A stretch of 64,000 nucleotides of DNA, taken from positions 16,381,362 to 16,445,361 of the forward strand of contig CAMZMU010000111.1 of assembly GCA_947311845.1 (NCBI GenBank), in the 5' to 3' direction. Within the stretch, counting starts at the first letter, position 1, and the number at the start of each line of letters is the position of its first letter. This DNA is from Poa pratensis. Lineage: Eukaryota > Streptophyta > Magnoliopsida > Poales > Poaceae. Shown here piece by piece: positions 20,201-31,288 of this stretch. The notes under the pieces were generated by a model that ran no database searches, was not told the DNA's origin, and worked only from the letters and a program-made list of their open reading frames with translations. Made by a program: the position numbers and the translations under genes.

Positions 20201-23002
20201 ATTGAACTATATGTTATGAGATTATAGGGGACAATCGATGCTAATGAACAGTGTGAGACCTCAACGCAAGCACCAGTCATCTCCAACATATAAGATGGGA
20301 AGGGCTAAGTTTGAAACATTATTTTGTCGAGTGAACAATGCAAGCTCAGCAGTGTTGTGCTTGTGCATGTATATTTCCGCAGAGGATACTATCCTTGATC
20401 AACTCAGGAACCAAATTACCCAGACCATTTTGTAACCATGATCAACTCAGCACCTAGTTCTAAAATGGCGTATACCACTGTCTCAGGACAGCACGGCTTC
20501 AATGATTAGAGAGACAGAAGAGCACAACTGAATTTCCAACCAAATATCAAACTGATTCCTATGTTCTCATCTAGATCTACAGTACCAATACCAGTTCCAA
20601 ATTCTTCCATTTCTCCTTAGTTTACACACCCAATCTCAGTTCCTTCAGAACTATCGAAACAACATGATTCATCATCAAGGTTGCCTAATTGGGCTATGCT
20701 ATTAACAGCCAAATAAAACAAAAATTGTAGGAAAATTATGAGAGTGGCCACTCACCACATGTAGCACCTAACTAAGTGGGATCTATTTCGTTAAGCCTCA
20801 CCCAAAAAAAATTGAGTGATCGTAATCTCTGTTTATTAGCCTCCTGGATCAAGAGATGTAGGGCGGATGTCAAGTAATATTGGAAACCAGATGTCAATTC
20901 AACATCAGAACCTCAAATGTCGGTCTGTGCTACTAGTCATACTTTCCCAAAAAGGTGTTATTGGGCTAGTAAAGCTGCTTATTTTGGTAACCGATGAGTG
21001 GCACAAAAAGGTGACATTCCTAAAATCTGGAAGGACAACTGATTCAGAGAATCCAACCTGGTTACTAAGTTTTGGGAATTTGTATGTCCTGACATGTTGG
21101 TTAATGAGACAAATGCAGTCATTTCTGGCATGAATGGTTAATCTACAAATCAATCTAATGTGTGTCCAAGGAGTATGAACATGCCTGTTGAGGTTCGTCA
21201 GATTGCTTTTTCCGCTCATTTTTCTGCAGATGAAGACTCTAATTTGGAAGTTCAATGCCTCTGGTGACCACAGTACCAAATATACTTATGCCATGATCAA
21301 TTTTAGAGCGATCTCACCTGTTTATGTATCTTCTATTTGGAAACTGCCCATTACTTTTCGCATTCAAGTTTACCTTTAGCTGCTATCACTATCAAGCTTT
21401 TAACTAGATACAGTCTTCCTAAAAAACAAGATGTTACTGATAAATCTTATGTGCTTTGCACTAAGAGTGGGTACAAAACCTTTTCTCCGACCGTGTGGAG
21501 ATTCACTCTATAAGTCTCATACATATATGTGGCAGGCAGTAGTAAGTCAAATATCGAAATGGACATGCTAAGTTCTGCTGCCTTGTGGAGTAATTCCAAA
21601 ATGAGAGATTATGTACATTGCAGAATGTTTGCAGTTGCTTCCTGCAGATGTTTTGAGGAAACTGGTACGAACAATTAGCAACTAGCACTTGCTGTACCAG
21701 GGCTCAAAAGTTGCACAAAATTTATCACTTTATGGGTTTTTGGAGCGCCAAGCATTGCAACACAGTGAATAGACTGGTTCTGAAGAGACTGGAGACTACA
21801 AGAGGTGGAGTTGTGAACTTGACCCACGTTGAGGTAGAAGCTGGTCAAACAGCTTGGCTAAAGGAGATGTGCTTTAGAAGAAAGAATGCATGATAGATCA
21901 AGATGGTGAACTTTAGATACGAGAGACTTTGGGGTTAACTTTAGATCTAAAGCAATAAGTTTAATTGCCTAGCCTGGCAAAGTTTTGTGATTGGAACAAG
22001 TGGAGAATCCTAGCTTTTAGAACCAAAATAGAGTGAAGAGAGCTGAATTGGCTAGCTCTCATACGCAATAATGGTATGCACGAAAGCAACTTTTCTGTCA
22101 TATGTGCCCTGCCTTCTCTCATAAAAGTGACCGACCTCGAAACATTTAGGCTTCTTTGCATTAGAATCAAAGAAGGTGCATTCAAACATGACATAACCAA
22201 ATGTGTGGCAATGTGCAAGTGCCGTTCAACCAAACATAGCTACTAGTTTGCTTGTTCAAGCTATAGCTCAGGTCAGCTATATCAGCATCAACTTTACTTC
22301 CTAGTTGCTACTCCACCTTTTTGTCCAGATGTATGTATCACTTTTACCAACTAGAATAGTCAGGCCCAGTTCTGGAACTAAAATATCGGCCAAATAAGGG
22401 TTGTGAGAAATAATGATATTAGATTCTTATTTCCTCAAACATGAATTTCACATTTACAGTAACTACTAACTAAATTCCATTTTTTTAATTCATTTTTCCA
22501 AGTTGACCGCTCGAATCATGACCGCATCTCAAATCCAAGCAAGATAAAAATAAAATCACATACTACCCAAAAAAGGCTGGGATGCAGTAAGGACGACGGA
22601 CCTGAGGGCGGCCTCCTCCCGGGCATGGATGGCGGCAAGGTCGAGCACGCAGCCGGCCGGGTCGAGCGGGTCGTCGTACTTGCCGACGACTGAGAACTCC
22701 TGGATGTAGTTGGCCTTGAGCACCCTCACGTTCCGCCGCTCGCCCCTCTCCGCCCTGCCCACGCCCTCCTGTGATCTACGCCGTCATGGAAACAAAGCAC
22801 CGAACAGAAACAGAGCTGGGGGCAGAAGTAAACGGCATGGAGATTGAAGCCGGGAGAAAAGAGAGATTTGGGGAAGGATATGGATGACGAGGAGGTTGCT
22901 CGGGCGGTCGAAGGAGACGATCTGGCCCTCGAACTCCTCCCCGAGGGTGGTCTTCGCGGAGATCACCACGCCGACCGCGAACTCCTCGCCGCCGACCTCC
23001 AT
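17280..23002 (-). CDS. LSM12: LSM12-like protein, complete, 5 exons, first intron AT-AC
   Basis: Minus-strand gene. Coding exons 22882-23002, 22602-22770, 18799-18879, 17434-17557, 17280-17330 sum to 546 bases (181 residues + TAA). The N-terminal Sm-like domain (about residues 5-75) starts [20 protein letters not shown] and includes [20 protein letters not shown]. The C-terminal anticodon-binding-type (AD) domain (about 85-175) includes [27 protein letters not shown] and the conserved [13 protein letters not shown]. This two-domain order and length are typical of LSM12. The family is linked to RNA metabolism and stress granules in other eukaryotes; the role in plants is not fixed. Introns 2-4 are GT-AG. 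Intron 1 (22771-22881, 111 bp) begins ATATCCTT and ends AC, and only this junction keeps the frame (VI-Q-EG). Intron 2 is 3.7 kb and holds MITEs. Confidence 0.93.
17930..18054. mobile_element. Stowaway MITE in an LSM12 intron
   Basis: A 125-bp element starting CTCCCTCCGTATCAAAATAT and ending TTTTGATATGGAGGGAG, flanked by TA on both sides (17928-17929 and 18055-18056). Its two halves are complementary over most of their length (AGACTTTCTAGCTAGTTTCT), giving a near-perfect hairpin. It lies in intron 3 of the LSM12-like gene. Confidence 0.93.
18650..18682. mobile_element. Stowaway end fragment
   Basis: TACTCCCTCTGCCTCAATTA followed by ATAAAGAC matches a Stowaway terminus. No partner end follows, so only a truncated copy is present, about 120 bp from the LSM12 exon 3 donor on the intron side. 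Confidence 0.5.
19217..19573. mobile_element. Stowaway-like element, 357 bp, in LSM12 intron 2
   Basis: It starts CTCCCTCCATTCCAATGCAT and ends TCTATAGGAACGGAGGGAG, with TA at both flanks (19215-19216, 19574-19575). Sub-terminal AAGGCG / CGCCTT extend the inverted repeat. The interior has no coding frame. It is longer than a typical Stowaway MITE and may be a deletion derivative of a Mariner-type parent. Confidence 0.88.
19746..20126. mobile_element. Probable MITE in LSM12 intron 2
   Basis: GGGGCATATTGGGTGCACG followed by TGCACTAGCACCTTAGTA on the left is the imperfect complement of CCAGTATTAAGGGTGCTAAT followed by GCATTTATATGCCCC on the right. The inverted ends are diverged and the flanks (GTAGCAAC / GAAGCAAAC) are only partly alike, so the target duplication and superfamily are unclear (9-bp Mutator-type is possible). 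Confidence 0.5.
20127..22555. other. Remainder of LSM12 intron 2
   Basis: Long AT-rich intronic stretch. Between about 20860 and 21500 there are short frames in both directions, such as [16 protein letters not shown] on the plus strand, that look like a heavily decayed coding relic, but no domain can be named. No other element ends were found. Confidence 0.35.
22771..22881 (-). other. U12-type AT-AC intron (intron 1 of the LSM12-like gene)
   Basis: On the minus strand the intron starts ATATCCTT (22881-22874), an exact match to the AT-type U12 donor consensus, and ends in AC at 22772-22771. TTCCATGAC (22791-22783), seven of nine matches to the U12 branch consensus, lies with its branch A about 13 nt before the splice site, the close spacing expected for minor-class introns. 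There is no polypyrimidine tract. A GT-AG alternative that keeps the reading frame was not found. Confidence 0.85.
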
Positions 23003-23187
23003 GGGTGGGGTGGGGGAGGAGGTGGCCGGGGTGAGGTGCGTCAGAGGGCGGACCGGAGCTGTGTCTGCGTGGAGTTTCGGAGTTCGGCAGATTCTGCGGG
23101 GCGATGCGCGTGCCAGTGAAAAGGGCCTCTGCTGGAGGAAGACTACGGCCCGCTTGGCGTTGCAGTGTTTTCCCCTTTCGATTCCGT

Positions 23188-23196
23188 GTATATATG
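23188..23196 (-). promoter_or_regulatory. Candidate TATA box of the LSM12-like gene
   Basis: On the minus strand GCATATATACACGG lies about 190 bp upstream of the LSM12 start codon, giving a plausible leader of about 150-160 nt. It is the only TATA-like sequence in the near upstream region. No other promoter element was assigned. Confidence 0.4.
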
Positions 23197-23292
23197 CGGG
23201 CTGGTTCTATAAGGCCTGCTCATGAAGCCCGGGTGGATTAACATTATCTGGATCTCCGGCCCTTCCTCGGAAGCTTGTTTTTCGATCGAATA

Positions 23293-24357
23293 ATAAACCA
23301 GAAAAATAAACCGTGGCAAATAGGGAAGGTCAAGATAAAAAAGAGTCAACGCCAGTGAGTACCCAAGTAAAACGTGGAAAAACTATGGGAACTATTTGAG
23401 TCGCAGGGTTCCTAACACACAACAGTAAGAAAAATACACGTAAAAAATATAAGAAAAATAGGAGTTAATTCACAAACCAAGAAAAGAAGTACAACGAAAC
23501 CATAAGATTCAGCTCCTTCCCCTGATGTTGTCATAGATTTAGCTCGTCTCCGGCGGCCATCTGGCAGAGATTAGGTGACTTTATGTCCACATAAAAATTG
23601 TTTTCTTCAATTGCCATGATTTGTTTGTGTGTTTAGTTTTCTCCAATTATGTGTTTGTGAGTTGGAGTTGATAATTTTTTGACGGTGGGGCCGCAATCAC
23701 ACGGAATAACAATATCACGACACCATCCTAATCCCCATGTAGACATGACGTTTTGTTGTTGTCATCAATCATTGAATCTATCTGCTAGTTCATTGTGTGG
23801 GAGTTCTCGCAGTTTTGATGCCCCCACGCTTATCCCCGCAACTTGGCGCGCGAGCTGCTCCGCCGCTAGCTATTGCCCCTGTTAGCCGACGTTGCTCCGC
23901 ATTTACGAGGAGCGTGGACGAGCGACGAATCAAAACAACAAAAAATGAGCGGCCACTAGCCAACCCATCGCCGACGACCGGAGAGACTAAGTCCGAACCC
24001 TAGCTCTCAGCATTTTCGTTGCACTGAGAGACCAGCAACTCGTACCTAGCGCCGCAGGGGAGATGTGGACGTGCTCCCCAGAAACCCGTCGCCAACCGCC
24101 CTCTCTAGCTCTGGCCGCCGCCTGGTTCTTTGTTCAGGTGTACGAGCCACGCGAGGAAACGACGAACATAGAAAGCTCAGCTCGATGGGGACTCGACCGA
24201 CACATGTCACACGTTAACAATGGGTATTTTGGTCATTACTTGTGGGTCTCATGTGTCAAGGGCAAATTATAAACCAGAGAAGTAAAGCGTGACAAATAAG
24301 GAATGTCAAAATAAAGAGGGGCAAATCGGTGAGTACCGAAGTAAAGCGTGGCAAAAG
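23293..24357. repeat. Diverged direct repeat of about 88 bp
   Basis: A segment near 23293-23379 (AATAAACCGTGGCAAATAGG, GTCAAGATAAA, GTGAGTACCCAAGTAAAACG) recurs near 24268-24357 (AGTAAAGCGTGACAAATAAG, GTCAAAATAAA, GTGAGTACCGAAGTAAAGCG), about 980 bp apart in the same orientation. The intervening DNA has no supported gene. The two copies could be the ends of a short LTR-like or other repeat, but no target duplication was found. Confidence 0.45.
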
Positions 24358-24534
24358 AAAAAAAGACCCCGAAACACTTGCATCACGAGGGGAGCGCCTA
24401 TGTCACGCGTTACGCGGCGCGAGCGTCCCGTCGCGTACCCCCACTCGCTATATGGGCTCGGCCCATTTCTGCGGACAGTTTCGTTTCGCTTTTTTTTCCT
24501 GTTTCGCTGCTTTGGACGAGACCATCAACATACT

Positions 24535-25740
24535 TCAAAATCTAAACTAAATTCAAATCTGAACAATTTTCGAAACTGAACAAATTTTGAAACTGAACAA
24601 TTTTTGAAATGAACAAATTTCGAAATGAACAATTTTCAAATTTGGAACCATTTTTAAATTTGGAACCATTTTTTTAATTCGGAACCATTTTTAAATGTGG
24701 AACCATTTTAAATCTGGAACCATTTTTAAATTTGGAACCATTTTCAAAATAGAACCATTTTTAAATTTGGAACTATTTTCAAAATGAAACCATTTAAAAA
24801 AATGAACAATTTAAATTTGGAACCATTTTCAAATTTGGAACCATTTTTAAGTTTGGAACCATTTTAAATTCGGAACCATTTTTTAATTTGGAACCATTTT
24901 AAAAAATGAACAATTTTTAAATTTGGAACCATTTTTAAATTTGGAACCATTTTTAAAATGAAACCAATTAAAAAATGAACCATTTTAAATTTGGAACCAT
25001 TTTCAAAATGGCAGCATTTCAAAAAATGAACAATTTTAAAATTTGGAACCATTTTAAAATGGAACCAATTAAAAAATGAACCATTTTTAAATTTGGAACC
25101 ATTTTAAATTCGGAACCATTTTTTAATTTGGAATCATTTTCAAAATGGAACCATTTAAAAAATGAACAATTTTATAATTTGGAACCATTTTCAAAATGGA
25201 ACCAACTAAAAAAATGAACAATTTTCAAATTTGGAATCATTTTTAAATTTTGAACCATTTTAAATTTAGAACCATTTTAAATTTGCAACCATTTTTAAAT
25301 TTGGAACCATTTTAAAAAATGAACAATTTTAAAATTTGGATCCATTTTCAAAATGAAACCAGTTAATAAATGAACCATTTTTAAATTTGGAACTATTTTA
25401 AATTCGGAACCATTTTTTAATTTGGAACCATTTTCAAAATGGAACCATCTAAAAAATGAATAATTTTATAATTTGGAACCATTTTCAAAATTGAACCAAT
25501 TAAAAAATAAACAATTTTCAAATTTGGATTTTTTTTAATTTGAAACTATTTTTAAATTTGGAGCCATTTTCAAAATGAAACCATTTTTAAAAATAAACAA
25601 TTTTAAAATCTGATGCCATTTTTAAATTTGGAACAATTTTCAAAATGAAACCAATTAAAAAATTAATAATTTTCAAATTTGAAACCATTTTTAAATTTAG
25701 AACCATTTTAAAAAAGGGACCATTTTCAAAAAATGATTTT
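24535..25740. repeat. AT-rich degenerate minisatellite (AATTTGGAACCATTTTT)
   Basis: About 1.2 kb of back-to-back, irregular copies of a 17-24 bp unit based on TTTGGAACCATTTTTAAA and the variant AAAATGAACAATTTT. Unit length and order vary, so it is a degenerate array rather than a homogeneous satellite. It carries no gene; the weak open frames are by-products of the repeat. Confidence 0.9.
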
Positions 25741-26372
25741 TTTTTCGAAAATCAATTTAAAAAGAACGAAAAACAAATAAGAAAATAAAAAGAAAACGAA
25801 AACAAAAAAGAAACGAAAAAGAAAAACTTAAAATGAAAAGAAACAAAAAAAAAGAAGCAGTGCTGCGTGGTCGGGAAGGAAGAAAAGAAGCAGTGCGGTC
25901 GGTCGGCAGGGAATGGGCCAGGCCCAAGTGGGTTCGGGGGGTACGCGGAGGATGGTAACCTCCGCGGTGGGTATCGCTACCTAGAGGGCTCCCTTCGTGA
26001 AGGTAACTTACAGGATGCCACGTGGTGGGCAGGGAACGAAAGCAAAAACGAATTTGGTTTCGGCTGGTCCCTCCGCGTCGGTCACGTCGCGTACACGCAC
26101 ATGCCATTGGCGAAGCCCACGAGCTAAGGCAACGATCGCGTGTACGAGCGTACGGCCGGCCGTGATTCCCGGCCGCGCGTACGAGCGCGTCCGTGCTCGC
26201 GTACAGCATACAGGACCATAGCGTCCTGAGTCCAGGTCGCGCGGGCGATGCCCCGTACGCGTCCGTCTCTTGCACGGTGTACATATTCAAAGCATTTAGA
26301 TGCAGAAGAAAATGACCACGGTTTGTACAAGAATAATAAACCACCATGTACAAATTACACCGAGAACGGTGT

Positions 26373-26864
26373 TGTCGAGGTGTACCCTCATCAAATCCCA
26401 TGGTTAAGGACCTAGGGTTGAGATTATGGGGAGAGAACGTGGTAGTACTGGTAGTTTCGTCGGCTGACAAGCAGAGGCAAAGATTTACCCAGGTTCAGGC
26501 CCCTCGGGTGGAGGTAAAGACCCTACTTCCTGCTTGTCTGTTATTGATCGCTGGAGATTATGTGGTTACAAGGTGGCTCCGGCGAGATGACGATCTCGCA
26601 AGAGATTTGGTGGTTCGAGTATGGCTTGGTCCTAGATCGGCACCCCTCCCAGCCTTTATATAGGCTGGGTCTCGGGAGTTTGTAACCGACCTAGTTTACA
26701 CATAAGGAAAGTATAAACCGACTATGTCTATTTCTAAACTTGGAAGTTATCTTGTTGGGCCTCTCGTCTTGGGCTTCGAGTCGTATCTTCGCTAGTTGGG
26801 CTTTTAGTCATCACGTGCACCAGGTACCCTCACAATAGGGTACCCGAGATGTATATCCTTGTCA
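26373..26864 (-). repeat. 3' LTR of element A
   Basis: 492 bp. On the minus strand it starts TGACAAGGATATACATC and ends CACCTCGACA. It contains an intact TATA box, CCTATATAAAGG, at 26653-26664 (minus). Against the 5' LTR I count by eye around ten substitutions plus a few indels, so element A is clearly older than B. Confidence 0.9.
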
Positions 26865-28111
26865 GTAGCCCCCGAGTACTTGTCTGACACGAAGAATCGG
26901 GCATGGACTCGTTCGTAAGTGCACGTCATATTCTTAGTGTTATAATTGGAATTCCTGTATGAATAGCACACGTTGGCTATGTCGAGTATTTCATCGACTG
27001 TGGTTTTTGCTTATGATGATCAAGGGATAATAGCTTAGCAGGCCCAGTGCACTCGACGGATCGGGACTGGTTAACTACACATTTGGGTAACACCTTACTA
27101 GCTTTCAATCAAACTCGAGTCCCCGGACTCGAATCTGGAACAAACTGGTCAGATTCGACTAGGCCGCTGAGGTCTTACTAAGTCGATCTGCAGTATAACT
27201 TTGAATTTTACCCAACGCGTCCGTCGGGATTTTTCATCATGTCTGCTGACACAGAAAATATAAGGATTGACGTTGCTGGAACGGTCCTTAGCCCAGCTCG
27301 AAAGTTCGGCGGGTCTTACCTTTGCACTATGCGTGCAGCATCCGAGGTATTTGCGACGGACGCAACTCGGGAATGTTTCGAGTATGATTTTGCATATGAA
27401 CACAGTCGATATATTCATCGACTGACACTTTGATACTATTTTATCGGGTGCGCGACAGCGATCCCGATGGGAGTAGCCCCCGAGATTGTGCTTTATTGAT
27501 CGCAATGAAGGATAATCTCGGAATCACCCAGTCATGATCATTTTTAGTCAAAGAAATTTTTGATACGCTCCCGATGGGAGTAATATGTATTTGATCGTAG
27601 AAACAATCGAGTGACCATACACCCGACAAAGAATCGAGTGATTAGTATGCTTTGGGTGAACCCGACATCTTTTCGGAACAAATTTGCTGCAATGACGTCA
27701 GGGATGACGTTTTATGGCGACTGCGCCACCTGACACGCTGTGGCGTGCGCTGTGCTGCGAGAGATGGGACGTGACACGTCTTGTGGGCCCATTGTACAGC
27801 CGTTTGGACTGGATTTGACCGTTCAGGCACGATTTCTCCGGGCCATGATGGTAGTTCCTAGATTCCCGTGCGTAGTGGGCGGAGTGGCCGGCGACGGTTG
27901 CCCTCCGTGGCTGCCACGTGTACGGTTAGATTTGCTTATGTGCCCACGATCTCGCATCGACGGTGCGGATTCTTTTGCTCTTGAGGTTAAAAAGGGGACG
28001 ACGGCGTAAATAGTGTTTTTACTTGCCATTTGCTCTCCGCCGCCGCTACTTCTTCTTCCTCCTCTCGCATCGCCATTGCCTCAGAGCAAAGCTTGTGCAA
28101 CCACCACTGCG
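26865..28111. other. 3' non-coding region of element A
   Basis: It starts with the polypurine tract (minus AAGTACTCGGGGGCTAC, 26865-26881). The rest is non-coding on both strands and repeats phrases such as AGTAGCCCCCGAG (near 26865 and 27471). Just before 28112 the plus strand is the promoter/leader side of the antisense gene; GGCGTAAATAGTG near 28002 is a weak TATA-like candidate. Confidence 0.55.
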
Positions 28112-30723
28112 ATGACGAAGCCTACCACCCGAAGGGGCAGGAGTGCTGCATCGGCGGACAGCGCCGCGGGAGCCGCTGCCAGCGGTTTGAAGAGGGAGAA
28201 GGGCGCGTGGACCAAATCCACCTGCAGCAAGAGGATGCTCACCGGCCTGCGGAACGACGGGCTGATCCCTGAGGACACCTCTCAAGTTCGCCTCCCCGGC
28301 GCCGAGGTAATCCCGCGCCCAGGCCCCAATGAGCGGGTCTGCTTTGTTGATTTTGTGAACAGGGGATTCTCCTTCCCTGTTCACAACTTTCTTCGTGCAC
28401 TGATGCACGTGTATGGAGTGCAATTGCACGATTTCACGCCCAATGGGCTTTTGCACATTGCGTGTTACTTCGTCCTTTGCGAGTGCTTCTTGGGCGTCGC
28501 ACCCCACTTTGGTCTGTTCCGCCGCATCTTCAACGTCAAGCGCCAGCACAGCACCAAGGGACCTGGTGGTTTTGGAGTACAAGCTCGACCTGATGTCGAG
28601 TACTTCAAGATCAACTTCTGGAGTCTGTGCAAGGATGGCGCCAGAAGTGGTTCTACATCAAGGATGTGACCATTGGCGACCAAACCTTCGGGTTGCCCTC
28701 CTTTGACGCAGACGCCCTGGTGAAGAAGAGGCCATCATGGATCGCCCAGCCGACCGGAGTCGAAGCCGAAGAGGCTGACATTCTGATGGAGAAGGTGCTG
28801 AAGCTTCAGACCACTGCTGGTCGAGAGGTCACAGGGATCCATCTGCTAGCCATTATGGCCAAGAGGCGAGTGCAGCCTCTCCGAGCCCGAGTGCATGCTT
28901 TGTGGGCATATGGTGGGGCTTCTGATCCAACCCGCTCACGCGCAGTGGAGCTATCTGATGCGGAAGCGGAGAAGTTGGTAAGGAGCCTTACCAAGCTTAC
29001 CGATGAAGATCCCTGCGAGATGAACTCGCCTGTGCCTCCTTATGAGACCAGCAACCCTCTGCCAAGGTAACAATTGATACTACATCTCAGTTGATATGTT
29101 ATGCATGTGTGATGTTGAATCCTTTGCTGTTTATGTGTGCAGGGTCACAAAATGTTTGAGTCAATGCCTCCCTTGCCAGAGAGCGGCCCAGTCCAGACAA
29201 TGAGCCACTCGAGGTAGATTCTGATGATGAGATGGCTTCACTCGCCACCGCACACACGCCAGAAGCCGATGAGGGCGATGCTGAGGTGCAGGGCAAGCAA
29301 AAGCGGTCACGCGACGAGGAGGATACAGCTGACTCGGAGGAAAAGGAAGAAGACAAGATGGAGTCGATGACGGCGCCACTCGAAATTCCTCCGATTCGCT
29401 CGCTTCCCCCTCGACCACCGAAGAAATCGCGCCCGAGCATGGGTGTGCTTGCGCCTGGTCGATTGTGCGACCTTACTGAAGAGTAAGTACTATGTGCACT
29501 TTCTTTGTCATGTTATGAATAATATCACCTTGTATATTTATAATGTGTGAAACAGTGTTTCCTCGATGAGGATATGCCTCCGCCACCTACGGCGGAAAAG
29601 AGCAGCGCAGCGTCCACTGCACGGACGCTGCCACCAGAGCAGCCGCCTACCCCGGCGACTCCTGCCGCTACAGCCACAGCTACGCCACCCCAGCCGGAGG
29701 TTGCAGCAACTGAGAGTGGAGCTGCGGCTGCAGGTGTCCCTGCGTCGACTTCTTCCTTCTTGGAACACGTAAGTTTGTGCTTGCCAAAGTTTGAATCAAA
29801 TGCGATTTTTTTGCCTATACTCAGTTATTGAGTTGTGAATTTGCCCATGTCGTGTACTTAGGCGTTTGTGCGAGAGTTGCTGAAGGCTGGTGCCCAGTAT
29901 GTGCACAAGGAGACTGAAGCCGCCACCCTGCAGCAGCAACTCGAAGTTGCAAAGAGTGCGTATCTTTTTATGCTATCACCACTTGTTGAGGGTGATTTCT
30001 CTTGCAGCCTACTAATCATGTGCATCTGTTTTTGTAGAGGCCGCCACTGAAGCGGCAGAAAATTTGAACAACGCCACCCGTCGAGTGGCTGATCTGGAGA
30101 AGAGGCTGAAAACAGCCGAAGTTAGGGAGGAGTCGGCGATTGGTCGACTCTCTGCCGCCAGCACCAGCTTAACTGGTAAGAATTTTTGCTCTGCTCCTTA
30201 GATGTTTGAGGTTTCTGATACATGGTGCTGATTATTTTACCCTTATGCTAGGCGTGATGGATGGCCCGACTGCTACTGGCAAGCAGAGCCTTGGCACCTC
30301 ACTTGATGAAAGTGTGGCTGTCTCGGAGGCCACCAGTAGCAGAGCAGGGGAGATGCTAACGCAGGCGGCGAGTGCCCTGGGTGCCCTCCATGGCAGCTTC
30401 TTCCCCGGCGAGGAGCTACCATCTTCTTTGCAGAGCTGGTTGATCTATTCAAGCCTGAAGGAACTGCCGTTGCTGACTTCAGTCGCGAGCAAATGGTAAG
30501 TGGTGCTCAGACTACTTTTCTCATGTTGCTCGCGCACGGAGTCGAGGCAGATTTTGACACAGCCACAAAGAAGTTTCCACGGGGTCCTGATGGCAAAACC
30601 GTCGGGCTCGGCACTTGGATGGAAGCCGCCAAAACATATGCCCAACAGCTGGTAACAACTGTTGAAGAAAGGGCAGCCAAGGTCCAGGCGAAGAAAACTT
30701 CCTCCAAGAAGTCGACGACTTAG
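28112..30723 (+). pseudogene. Antisense gene of element A, 'putative gypsy type transposon' domain, damaged
   Basis: Spliced gene opposite to the gag-pol direction of element A. The start ATG is at 28112 (MTKPTTRRGRSAAS). Exon 1 runs to about 29066 and carries the plant domain known as 'putative gypsy type transposon' (Transposase_28, PF04195-like: GPNERVCFVDFVNRGFSFPV, then LCECFLGVAPHFGLFRRI and GWRQKWFYIKD). A frameshift near 28626 splits that domain. Likely further exons are 29143-29482 (acidic/Lys-rich, frame-disturbed), 29556-29768 (Pro/Ala/Thr-rich), 29862-29955 and 30038-30175 (coiled coil), 30253-30495, and a last part ending at the TAG 30721-30723. Splice sites GT-AG are visible at most joints. 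It is the same gene type as the antisense gene of element B, but damaged or poorly sequenced. Function unknown. Confidence 0.75.
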
Positions 30724-30892
30724 CCAGTGACCCCTTTGTTTGACTAGGTCTAGGAATTGCGTCACTTTGCTTTTGCTATATGTAAATTATCAGACATCGT
30801 ATCTGTCTTATTATGAAACATGAATTTCAGTGATCGGGAGGCGCAGCCCCCGAGCCTTTTGTTTGAATTCTTTTATGCTTCCTTATGCGTTG

Positions 30893-31288
30893 AATTATTC
30901 TGACTGTAGAACCGAGCTTCTAAACCATCGACTGGCCCTGTTGTGGGTGGTTCTTCGAAGTCACGAAGCGTTAATGACCAGAAAATTATGGACTTTCTTC
31001 ATCAAAAGCTTTCCGAAGTTACTCGCGAGCTGAAGGAAACGCAAATGCGTATGCTGAGTTGCAGTCGAGGTCATCCTCAACTACAGAGCGAGAAGCCTTT
31101 TTGCTTGAGGAGTTGGAGAGAATAAATCTGCAACTCGAATGTAAGACATTTTTGAATCATCGAGATCTCCTCTTAGCAAGGTGACTCGACTGGGCGATGA
31201 TGAGCCCTTGCTTTTGCGCAGGTGTTTGTTCTGACCCAATAAAGGAGGAGGCACGAATTCAGGATCGACTCGACTGCTACCAGAAGGT
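30893..31288 (+). pseudogene. Coiled-coil exon remnants downstream of the antisense gene in A
   Basis: Plus-strand segment with heptad-like coding potential (QKLSEVTRELKETQ, then TEREAFLLEELERIN) followed by a GT-type donor near 31141 and a second short exon-like piece (PIKEEARIQDRLD) to about 31288. It abuts the broken integrase of the opposite strand, so it is probably the end of a second antisense exon set, cut by the deletion that removed the integrase core. An equivalent lies at 35930-36335. Confidence 0.4.

Noticed and set aside
20867..21380. Overlapping frames in LSM12 intron 2 as a nested gene or retroelement
   Set aside because: Frames are short, interrupted, on both strands, and match no motif I recognise; kept only as a possible decayed relic.
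24535..25740. AT-rich array considered as a centromeric-type satellite or matrix-attachment region
   Set aside because: Unit length is irregular and the array is confined inside one transposable element; no evidence for a structural role.
25757..26470. 237-codon minus-strand open frame running from the LTR of element A into an A-rich block
   Set aside because: Crosses the LTR/target-duplication boundary and ends in low-complexity Phe/Leu/Ser coded by an A-rich tract; not a gene.
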